Shown here piece after piece: positions 51,460-61,010 of a DNA stretch of 64,000 nt (its first letter is position 1; each line of letters begins with the position of its first letter). The stretch covers positions 801,501-865,500 of the forward strand of contig SCHM01000008.1 in NCBI GenBank assembly GCA_004123355.1, given 5' to 3'. This stretch comes from Amphirosellinia nigrospora. Taxonomy: Eukaryota > Ascomycota > Sordariomycetes > Xylariales > Xylariaceae. Position numbers and translations under genes: made by a program. The notes under the pieces were generated by a model. The model did no database searches. It was not told the origin of the DNA and was given only the letters and a program-made list of their open reading frames with translations.

Positions 51460-51777
51460 TTATCTTGCAAACCTCGAAATTTGCCAAATGGCTACCCCAC
51501 AGGCGCTTACTAGCATTAGCTTAATTTGTTCTATAAATAACAGAAGTAATGATGTACCTAATAATAATTCTGGACTAGTGATTGATTTTCCCCCAATTAC
51601 TTTGCCCGCCTGGTCAAAGTGTACTTTTATTACCTGAAAGTTCTGGGAACATTTAGTTTGGCAACAGAAAGGAATGACTATGAGACCTACAAAGCTACTA
51701 CCTCCTCCATCGCCAACTAACAGCAGGAGGCTGCGGGACTCATTGCCTTCTATCATAAGTGGCTTAAGGTCGTCCAT
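51460..51777 (-). CDS. unassigned open reading frame, probably part of a decayed gene
   Basis: A 105-residue open stretch, MDDLKPLMIEGNESRS..., contains LVGDGGGSSFVGLIVIPFCC and EQIKLMLVSACGVAIWQIS. The N-terminal half looks like strands with a glycine-rich turn and the C-terminal half like helices. No family is recognised. It may be linked to the minus-strand stretches at 52132-52560 and 50319-51091. Confidence 0.35.
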   Translation of the reverse strand: MDDLKPLMIEGNESRSLLLLVGDGGGSSFVGLIVIPFCCQTKCSQNFQVIKVHFDQAGKVIGGKSITSPELLLGTSLLLLFIEQIKLMLVSACGVAIWQISRFAR

Positions 51778-51794
51778 AAATCATTCTTAGGCGT

Positions 51795-52031
51795 ATGATC
51801 CCAGAGGATCTAAGGACGGTTGGACAACATAATCTACATCCTGTCAGCAAGACCAACAACTCAGATATACTTATTGCAGCTTACGGCAAAAGCCTGTCCC
51901 TCGCTGCACAGAAAAAGAAGGATACCCGATGGGATAACTTGACGAAAGAACCCCTTAAAGCAAGACAGATACTTTCCAAAATCATCTGTCTCTTTAGAGG
52001 GGCAGAGATAATTTGGATAAATAAAAACTAA
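51795..52031 (+). CDS. unassigned short open reading frame
   Basis: A 78-codon open stretch with a hydrophilic, lysine-rich product. It starts divergently from the 51460-51777 frame, 17 bp away. No motif is recognised and it may be chance. Confidence 0.2.
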   Translation: MIPEDLRTVGQHNLHPVSKTNNSDILIAAYGKSLSLAAQKKKDTRWDNLTKEPLKARQILSKIICLFRGAEIIWINKN

Positions 52032-52131
52032 CTGTTGATTAACTTCTTTGCTTTTTCGCGAGCATAGTCCAAAGAAGTGAAAAAATGGGTCCGAAAGCGG
52101 TCTCCATCATAGAAACAGTGATCTTTCCTCT

Positions 52132-52560
52132 TTAAAGAAGATCCAAAAGCAGCTTTCCTACGGGAAGATCCTTAAACGTTACCGTACAGTCGATACCGGA
52201 GCATATAAGGATCATGCTCTTGATGATAAGAACAATATTCTCGGCCAGCGCCGCCTTCCTACAACAAGTTGATTGCCCACTAGCGCGGCGCATACGATGA
52301 ACTCGTATAGAGCCTCCTGAGTTACCTTGTACATTGCTCTGGATCACTTCCAGGAGCTCGTTCTGGATCATCAATTAATCCTTGGAAAAGCACGCGGTAA
52401 AAACTGAACAAAAGGATAAGCAAGCTTACCATCATCTGTGACCATCTTAACCGCTATAGCTGCCTTACTTCTGTATAACCCAACGTCGAGGCAGCCAAAG
52501 CAAGTTTCGAATATTCTTCCATACTAGAGGCGAAATTAGTTAGGTACATGCGGTGACAAG
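52132..52560 (-). pseudogene. unassigned decayed coding stretch
   Basis: The minus strand shows several competing frames of coding quality, including ETCFGCLDVGLYRSK, AAIAVKMVTDDG and EALYEFIVCAALVGNQ. A GTAAGC...TTCAG or CCAAG pair just after the first segment could bound a short intron. The product is not recognised and the true frame cannot be fixed by eye. Confidence 0.35.
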
Positions 52561-53280
52561 ATATGCAGGAAAATAATCGACTAGCATTATCTCTCTGGAG
52601 CCTTTAGCATCTAGTTGACCACACATAACGTAGGACTTGTATCAAATTTGAAATGGAGGTATACAGGGCCATAGAAGAACCCAGTAGAGCAGAGCATAGC
52701 TCATTTCATTGCATAAACTTATCGCAGCACCGCAATACCTAAGTAGCTACGTATTCCAGGACACACCGGTAACGGTCCAGCATTCTCATTTCGGGCCACT
52801 AATGTACAAGTAATAGCTTCCTATCAAGGACAGACATTTCTACCGATTGGCGCCTCGTATTAGAAAATATAATAGTCTAGATTCTTGCAGAAAGAATGCA
52901 GGAGGTAGGTAGGGCCGGATAGGTACGGTAACATCCGGACAGCCACATAGCGTACGAGAGTAAGTATTGTTTTTTGTAGTACAATAGCACATATATACGG
53001 TGGGATTTTAACAAACATAGTTTAGCATAAACGGCGGGCACTATCCGTCTGTGGAGGACTTTAAATGCCTACACATTGTTGATACACTCAGTACTACCTA
53101 GGTACGTAGATTACATAGGCAATCCATGGGTACCGCTCCGTCAGTCCTATACGAAGTCATTTGTCGCTAAACCAAAAATAACAACGCTTAGCTAAATTTT
53201 AGTTTAATACGAGCCCAATTCTTCTATCTTTCAAAAACCAACCCACGTTTTCTTTATACTTTTTAGCCTCTACATTTCAC
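52561..53280. other. no gene recognised
   Basis: Intermediate-composition sequence with scattered stops in all frames. One TACCTAGGTA palindrome lies at 53095-53104. It probably includes the upstream region of the plus-strand gene starting at 53281. Confidence 0.4.
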
Positions 53281-54627
53281 ATGTCTTCCTTAAAGGCTCC
53301 TCTAGCTATAGCCCAGAAGTTTGTTAATGCGTTTGAGAAGCTTCAGCACAAACGCCTCGGCGCGCTTGTTAAAAACCGTAACCTCATCATTCGCACGCTC
53401 TATCATAATAGCTAGCTTGAATTCAGGACAATTACCTTCGCTTACGACAGGAGGCCGAGAATGTTGTCTAGGACTTCAGGAATAGAGGTGATAATCCTTC
53501 CGCAGACATGATTTTTCGCGCGTTGCGGGAAGATTCCTATTTTTTCGATCCATCAGAATTTTGTATTCAACATTTAACGGGCTATAGAAAAGAGATTTTC
53601 TCCATTAGAGGCTCACCAGAAATTATGCTTGGCTTATCGCTCCCCGGACCCCACGTTGCTGCACCCATTCCAAGGACTTGCCGGTGGACGCTGCCTCACA
53701 GGATCTAAGAACTTCTTCTTAGACAACACCAAACCCGACTGGCCGTTAAGAAACAAATGATGCAACGCTAATATCAGAAAACGAGTTAACGTACTTTTCG
53801 CTGGAACAGGACCATAATCCTACTTTACATCCGGTTGCCCCTTTGCAGCCTGACCAAGTCTCTATCGTATCTCACGATAACATAAACGTGGATTTCTCTT
53901 CATTTGCTAAGCCCGTCAATATCGAACTTGTTGCAGAAGACGTGCCACTCACCATAACGTTCGACAAGGCTCAACAGGACAGGTTATAGGTCTCCAGGAC
54001 ATCGTCTGGGTTCTGCTTTTGCGTAGTTTGCCCTTGTCCCGAAATAGCTGCCAAATCTCTCGGCATTCATGATATGGGATACGTTACATGGGTGCCTATT
54101 CCGCGCCATTTTCATGTCGACCCATTTGTATTCGACCATGCGATAAGCCACTTCAAGGATATGCATTTTGAAATCTTTGGCGGATGGAAGGAGATGTTAC
54201 AGGCGCATAGCAGAAGAGGTACGCGTCATAGCTGCATACAAAGTTACTATACTAATACATGATAGTAACTGATGGTGGGCGTGATCTCGACGTCTGGAGA
54301 ATTACTGAACATAACATGTCTGTTAAGCTGTTTACCGATGCCCTAGGGCTCGAATGGTTACGATTACGAGCAATATACCAGACAAAAGAGCTGTCCAATA
54401 TGGTAATGAACGAAGTTCCCCGCAAAATGGACATCAAGGCCAAGCCGGTGGCGATGCATAGCATGCTACTCCCGGCCGTTAGACTGCTAGAAGACCAGGT
54501 GGAATTAGTGTTGTTTTACAACGCCCCGGACTGTATTTCTCCACTACTCAACGGGCCGCGTATACACATAAGAACTGTCCAGCATCTCCAAAGCATAGCG
54601 TCTTTCTTAGTCCGACTGAAATACTAG
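53281..54627 (+). pseudogene. unassigned decayed gene, several frames
   Basis: It starts with ATG at 53281 (MSSLKAPLAIAQKFVNAFEK, helical) and can be followed in changing frames to the stop at 54627. Readable parts are 53508-53708 (LREDSYFFDPSEFCIQH), 53750-54262 with one in-frame TAG (FCFCVVCPCPEIAAKSLG, MGYVTWVPIPRHFHVDPF) and 54259-54627 (DVWRITEHNMSVKLF, GLEWLRLRAIYQTKEL). The last part is clean over 122 codons. The Cys-rich CFCVVCPCP and the His/Phe-rich segment could be metal-binding. No family is recognised. Confidence 0.4.
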
Positions 54628-55161
54628 CATTGTTCGGCTACAAATGTATGTACGGCTTATTATCTATTACTGCTGCACTTATTAACAAAATGCTTTCAGT
54701 ATCCAGACAGAAACGGGTAATCGGGGATCAAGATATAGTTAACTTTCAGGGATATTTCCTATAACAACGAAAGCGGGTTATTTTTAGAAAGCAATAACGC
54801 CCTTGCCGAAAGAAATTAGTTAAGAGCAGAGCTCGGCAAAAAAGAAGAGCAGTATCTGTTGAACCCCTTAAAGTTGGTCCAAACTCAGTCCGTTTCGTAG
54901 ACGTTACGACAAGATAAAGTACTACGATAGGCATCTAAAGCATTAGCATAAGAAAAGCTGGTACGCGAAAATAAACCTTGCTGAAATCCGGGCTGAAGGC
55001 CAAGCACGGAATATCTTGGAAAATAATCACAACGAAATCGAGCCGCTAGTACACGAGTTGCTTTCAGGATGATCTTAACTATAAAAAACTGGCTCCTATT
55101 AAGCGCAACACGCCCAACCAGAAGTTGCCAGTAATATTAGTCTATGAAAACACCAACAGAG
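54628..55161. other. decayed sequence, partly coding-like
   Basis: A plus-strand segment near 54960-55070 reads INLAEIRAEGQARNILE, NNHNEIEPLVHELLSG, a helical pattern, and may belong to the SAP-like fragment that follows, in a different frame. Otherwise nothing is recognised. Confidence 0.3.
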
Positions 55162-55344
55162 GTGTCTAGCGCAAAATAATAAGCCAGATTTTAACCATGA
55201 TAACTATTTATACACCCGTTGGACTAACAAGCAAATCCAAGCAGAGATAGCAGCTCGAGGCTTAGCTACTAGTACCTCTAGTATAACACGAAAAAAGCTG
55301 ATTAGTTATTTTATACGGCAAGATATCGCTAGATGGCGTAAATA
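55162..55344 (+). pseudogene. SAP-like domain fragment
   Basis: About 60 clean codons end at a stop near 55344. The segment WTNKQIQAEIAARGLATS, then ITRKKLISYFIRQDI has the two-helix pattern of SAP motifs (leucine-rich helix, ARGL turn, lysine then a second helix), which bind DNA in several nuclear proteins. Only this domain is readable. The upstream part is lost in damaged sequence. Confidence 0.4.
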
Positions 55345-56479
55345 ATAGCTACATCACGGCTAATAAGCATTTATACATGAGTGTTAAGTTTAGGACTTTT
55401 TTTTTCTTATTTATATCTAAATGCACCTAAAAAAACTAATGTATAAAGTATAAAATTAATAATAGCTTACGAATACTTGCCCCTAGCTTAAGGCCGGTTA
55501 TCACAAGCTTTGCAAAAGTAAAGAGCAAACATCTATTATTGCACGGAAGATTAGTAAAGTTATTTCTGTGGGCTTTATATAACTACTTAATAAAAAGTCT
55601 CTTTGTTCCGGTTAGATCCGCGTGCCTAGATCCCTGTTTCCTAGCACCGCCCATGCTACTGAATAGGATCTACGGGCTTTTACTATTGCGGTTAGGGTTA
55701 TATATATCTACATTCGGTACCTACCCAATATATCTAATTAATTAAAGGTCTAGGATCTAGGTTATATAGTATAGCTAGTTACTACATACTTGTTAATACC
55801 ACACTCTCACCTATATTACCACAAACCTTCATTTATTAAAACATCCACGCTTTAATTATTTAATATTTTTTACGAGATCTTAATGTCCTCGACCATAACT
55901 TGCTTAGTTAATAACGCACTCTAATGCGATAGCTCTATAAAACCTAATTTAAAACGTTACTATTGAGTGACTTCATCTAATAGTGCATAGGTACGTAAAT
56001 AATAAGCTGTAGATGCCCGACTATTCAAGTATATTTTCTAAATACAAGCCGCCTTTTTTTACGCACGTCGAAACGCACTAGTCTATCGGTTATACATAAC
56101 CGCCAATTATTTTGTCGCCTTGAGGGCCCGGTCCTATCCCGGGACCCATCCGTTTTCGTCGGTGCAGGGTTTTGTACCGCCAAACAAGGTGATACATCGA
56201 GTAAAGCTACATTATACAGCCTCCTTTTAATCACCTCTCAGCTCATATACGCCCTTCAAACTCGAGGATGGATACGCCGCTACTGCCGTAACTAGTCCTT
56301 GTCCAACAGTACTATTAAGCATCCATGCGTCATCTAGTCGGTATCTATCCCCTACCTAAGGAAATACTGCTTTACATATGCTAAGTTTTCGTTAATTCGC
56401 TAAATATTTTAATAACGGCTGTAGGCTACTACCTATATCCGTCGCTATTTTGCGTACTAAGTCTCATACCCTTCTTTCA
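55345..56479. other. no convincing gene
   Basis: Open stretches here (for example 55539-55745 plus and 56025-56234 minus) show no motif and no support from neighbours. A single TTAGGG occurs near 55695 and is not an array. Probably decayed non-coding or unrecognisable coding DNA upstream of the recombinase gene. Confidence 0.4.
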
Positions 56480-59140
56480 ACTTAACTATAGTCGCGATGT
56501 TACGTTTTGTAAGAACCATAAGCGGGTAAACCTAAAACTGGATCGGGGGGACGAAGAATTAGAATTCGTACCGTTTAGCGACTCTAAAAAAAAGTATAAA
56601 TTTACGGCTGCTAGCAACTCAAGGTCAGAATTTGTTAAAAAGGATAAGTCTAACGATAACTAGAACAACTGTAATATTACCGATGAGGAGGTTCAAGAAA
56701 AGCAAATGCTTTGCCTTCTATAGGACTATAGCATTGACGTTACAAATAAGGACCCTGATGATAAGGATTTACACAACGGTAACTTTTTCCTGGAGTACTA
56801 CCTACAAAAGATTAAACAAACCAACGTACGGAAGTTTTTTAGGAAGCGGTACTCGAAAAGAACAGACTAGATAATACTATATATCAAAGAGCAATAAATC
56901 AAGTAAGCAGTTTAACGCAATATTTTATCTATTTTACTAATAACAATAGGTATTGTAAGAGCTGCCTGTAGCAAGATTGGATAACCGTTTATAGAAGCAT
57001 TGAGATTAAAGTGGTCGTCGCTTTTTTCGAGTGGCACTTAAACTAAAAACAGGACAAGAATGGCAACATTAAACAGAAAGTTACCAAAAAAAGTTCTTTA
57101 GTAACACTTTAGCAAATGTTCCGCTTTACATTCGAACGCGTTATAGCGTATAAAATCGACCTATATATCGATACATACCACATAACTAACGTAAGTATCG
57201 ATATCATCCCCTTTATCACGGCGCTTATATATGTAATAGGCTATTCGCAACTTGTCCCGCGAATACAAACTTAATTAACAGCTACAGAAAAACCGGTCTA
57301 TGTTAATCGATGATTTTAAGCATTACATTAACATAACGCTTAGAACTACTAAAAAAAGTTTTAAACTTAGGGAACAGCGAATTTTAACCGTGTTGTTTTT
57401 TTTTTACTAGCTCCTACTAGTGCGCGACCTAGCTTTATTTTGCAGCTCCGATTAAGGGATATTTAAATTATACTTGTTCGCGACCCAAAAAAGGAAGGCT
57501 TCGATTGCTAATTAAATTTAAGCTCGTGAATATTAAGGCTTATGTAGACACCAAAAACCAGTAAGTTTTCTAAGCTTTACCTCTCCTGACTTTGGCCTCT
57601 AATTAAGTATTAGCAAATTATTTTTGCTTCCGGAGATTATTTAGGAACCTACTTTTATCCTTAGTCCCTATGTGTTTCTTTTAGGGGTTTTAGTCCGCTA
57701 CTATGCTTTTATAAACGATAGTCTGAATAATAATATCGAAAATCTAGCCAAAATGCAGATCCGCCCTAGCGAGAACGAGCTCCTCTTGCTACTAAAAATA
57801 TCTTTCTATAACGTCTTTCTTTTCTGTTAAGCCCAGAAGAGTCTAAAATACGGATACAAAACGTTAAATCAACGCATTCAGCTAAACACAATTACCCCTT
57901 AGGTTAATAGGATTGGCAAACTTGCGGATTCAAAACTACCACGATTAATTATAATCTTCAGTATATAGCAAGCAATAGTCTCGACCAAAATAGTACGTTT
58001 TTTCGATCGTTATATAGCGTATATTATTTTATACGCATACCTGGCTATACCGCAAACGTTTTTTTTTTTTCGTATAAAAGGTATTATATCAAGTTGCCTA
58101 TATAGCAAAAGTCTAGCGCGTTTCAGGATTTTAACTAACCTAGCATAGAAAATGTCAGCAAGGCCTTACATAACCTTATCATGGGCTACGCGCCGAATTC
58201 GGACATTTTCTAAAAATACTACCTAAACCGCCATGTTTGCGCTAATTTGTAGGCTATCTACCGGAATCTCGAACCCTAAAAAACCTTATCGGATAAGCAA
58301 CAAGCCATAAACATTCTAAAAGTAAACGTAAACCCGTCGAGCTAACACCAGAACAGTCTAAGGCTATCAATTTTAACCCCAAGATCGTTGAATGGATAAA
58401 GCGCATAGCCCAGCTTCCCCAGCTATCAGACCTTAGAGAATCCTTACGTCGCAAAATCCAGTGTTAGAAACAAAAAATACGTAAAGAGATTCTTAACAAG
58501 GTACGTAAAAAGTGGTTAACCCAGGAAGCTATACGTACCATCAACTGGCAGATCGAAGGCAATATAGTTGAGGCGCTTGCCAAGATTGATTAGGATAAAA
58601 GTCCTAAGGCTAAGCCTATGTATCCTTTTCAAGCTTAAATGGTTAACGCCTTTAAAGAGAAAGTAGAAACCGATCTCAATCAGCAGCTTAAACGTAGGGC
58701 CCACGCTATCGCGATGATTGCGAAGTATTGCTTTGTCCAAAAGCCGATAAGTTTTAAACCGTTGGATAATATAATTCCTCAAGCAGTACCAGAACTAGTT
58801 TTTTCGCTAGAAAATCGAGCTATAGCCCTAAAGAGTTCCGTCTTCCTCGAACCAGGCTCGCGAACAAATTTATCTTGATGTTTTGCCTGTGTTGCTCTAG
58901 CACTGAGAACTCCGACTGATGATCCAAGCTATAAGGCGCTCTGCCATACGTACTATTCGTACCGCGAATGCAGAAGACATTTTAAAAGGCACCATCTTAA
59001 CGGCATCAAAAACCTAGAAAAGGTGTTCCTGTGTCCGATCTATAACCCTACAGTTCGATACAACAACCTAGATCACTTCGAGCATACGCTAAAAAAGTGC
59101 ATAGCATTAACACAAAAGGTTGGATGCTTCTACAGGAAGA
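56480..59140 (+). pseudogene. DUF3435 tyrosine recombinase (Starship captain family), decayed
   Basis: DUF3435 proteins are YR-type recombinases that head and move Starship elements in Pezizomycotina. Here an acidic N-terminal region (56480-56870) is followed by a helical core (VVVAFFEWHLN, SSLVTLQQMFRFTFERV). LLAPTSARPSFI (about 57395-57440) corresponds to the first catalytic-arginine region. NVSKALHNLIMGYAPNSDIF and KYYLNRHVCANL (about 58140-58260) match the C-terminal catalytic region, in which family members have MGHAPNSD; the histidine is tyrosine here and the YY..R tyrosine is kept. Then come RRKIQC and RKEILNKVRKKWLTQEA, the usual basic tail, and a C-terminal zinc finger with RRHFKRHHL and CPIYNPTV (second cysteine changed). 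Many in-frame stops of RIP type and several frame changes make it dead. It lies 2 kb from the right edge of the island, pointing outwards. Confidence 0.8.
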
Positions 59141-59600
59141 GAAAGAGCAACCTGAATCTGGGCGCCTGTCGAACAAAAGACAAGCCTCGTAGGAACAAAT
59201 TGCTTCTCTATCAAAAGACGTTAATTAAGGTAAGGTATATACTTATAAGCAGTTAGTTCTAGATACTCTAGCAGCTATCTAGTCCATAGTTGGTTAATTC
59301 ATTAACACCCATCTTATCCACTCTATTAAGCATTAAAAAGCTTGCAACAAAACAACCTTAAAAGTTTAGTATTGCTAAACTATACTAATGTTTTATATAT
59401 GCCGACTAGCACCTAAATATAAATTATACGTAGACATTTCTTATTACCTAAGAATTTAAGAGCCTTATAATCAAATACGCCACTTTTAGTATAGCGAGGT
59501 TCTCGGCTCTATTATCGTTTTAGCCACAGTTCTCGCTAAATATACAAAGTCAGCTCGATCTCCTAAGTTGACTTATCGATCTTGTCCTCCTAAGAGGTAA
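59141..59600. other. 3' flank of the recombinase remnant, nothing recognised
   Basis: A plus-strand frame stays open to 59256 (Lys/Arg-rich) after the zinc finger and may be the end of the recombinase protein. The rest shows no feature. Confidence 0.35.
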
Positions 59601-60800
59601 GCCTGCTAATTATGCACTAGATTTTCATCGTTTAAGTGCAGGGATTAAATGTTCTTCTTCTAAGTTATCGTTTTCGTTTAAGAATCGAACCATTTTAATA
59701 TTTTGTACTATATCTAGTTTATTATTATTATCGAGGCGTTAGCATTCTTTCGCGTTACTAACGATTATAGAGAGGAGTTCAAAACTAAGCTATATACGGA
59801 GCAAGCGATGGTATTTCGGATCGAACTTTAAAAAGAAAAATAATATCGAACAGCAAAATAATTTCCCTAAGAACAGGATTTCCGCTCTTGTCTCTAAAAG
59901 TCTTTACTTTTCTACGCTTGATATTAAAAGATCCGTTCTTTTTCGCTATCGATATCTATGTAGATATAGACGTTTAGTATAAATGGGTTTCCGGTTTTTG
60001 TGTTTCGGGTCGGCATAGTTAACGTCGAAAGTAAGAACGGTGTAAACTTGGCTTAGCAAGCTTTTCAAAACGTTTTCTATTTTCTAACGTATATTCTTTT
60101 CGTTTTGGCTATATGCGACTTTAAGGATAAGCGGTGAATAATGAGTCCTTCTATATTTTAGTTGGCTATTTGGGCACTTATTGTAATAGGGGACGGCAAA
60201 GCCTTTTCTTTTTTTATTTACCGAAAAAAAGCTCGCTAAAATCAAATTGCAGCAATACCTTGCAAATAAGGGATTCTCTTGCCTAATTCGGTCTACCTCT
60301 TTAATAACAGCCCTAACAACCTTTCCCGCAACTATTTCGTACAAAGTGCTTATCGCTAGCCGTAAAATTAAGTCGCTAGTATCCTCATCCCAATCCCGGC
60401 GGACGCTATCTTTATAGTGTTTTAAAAATCCTTCTCTTTTATCTAGTTTGTAATGCAGTTTTTATAAGCTGTTTGGCAACCAAGATGGAAGACTAGGACG
60501 GTTTCGAGAGGAGGCAAGCTATAAAAGTCGTTCTAGATTACCTCATATGCCTAATCGATCGCTCGTGAATTGTAGTTAACTTCGTTGTCGTTTTCGCGAT
60601 CTATATCAGTGTTAGGATTAGTATTAATTAATAGGGTCCTTAAGGATGCAGGCGAGGGCAGCACAAAGCTATCGCGGTCGCGTTTCTTGCCGTTGTTTTT
60701 TTTTTTTGTGTTTTTTTTGCTAGGGCCTCCTCCGCCGTTATTGCCCTTATTAGTAAAGTTTCGTCTCTAGTGACTGTTGTTACTGCTAAAGCTTGTACTC
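59601..60800 (-). pseudogene. unassigned decayed gene
   Basis: The clean core is 60344-60084 (86 codons: MYEIVAGKVVRAVIKEVDRI, RYCCNLILASFFS). It extends upstream in the same frame with KHYKDSVRRDWDEDTSD and LILRLAISTL. Further upstream, in another frame, come NDFYSLPPLETVL and a Ser/Pro/Asn-rich N-terminal region (about 60680-60520). Downstream the frame is damaged. The product is mainly helical. No family is recognised. Damage type is the same as in the neighbouring recombinase gene. Confidence 0.4.
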
Positions 60801-61010
60801 GGTATTAAAGCTATTTCGAGGTGAGGAGAACAAGAAAAGGAAGGCGTTACAATTGATTGATGAATCCAATAGATAAGCTACATACAAAGATGATCTAGAA
60901 AGACTTAAAGGATATATGGGGTGGCGCAGTGCTTAATATAACAGCCCCGCTCAAATACCAAAATAAGCTATTAGCAACAACCCCACCAACCTTCCTTTTT
61001 TGGTAAGGCC
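60801..61010. other. right edge of the large island
   Basis: Sequence of near-normal composition without a gene. The change to extreme AT content occurs within a few bases of 61015. No terminal repeat matching the left edge near 42371 was recognised. Confidence 0.35.

Noticed and set aside
55685-55705. TTAGGG word suggesting a telomere remnant.
   Set aside because: It occurs singly, with no array and no other subtelomeric sign.
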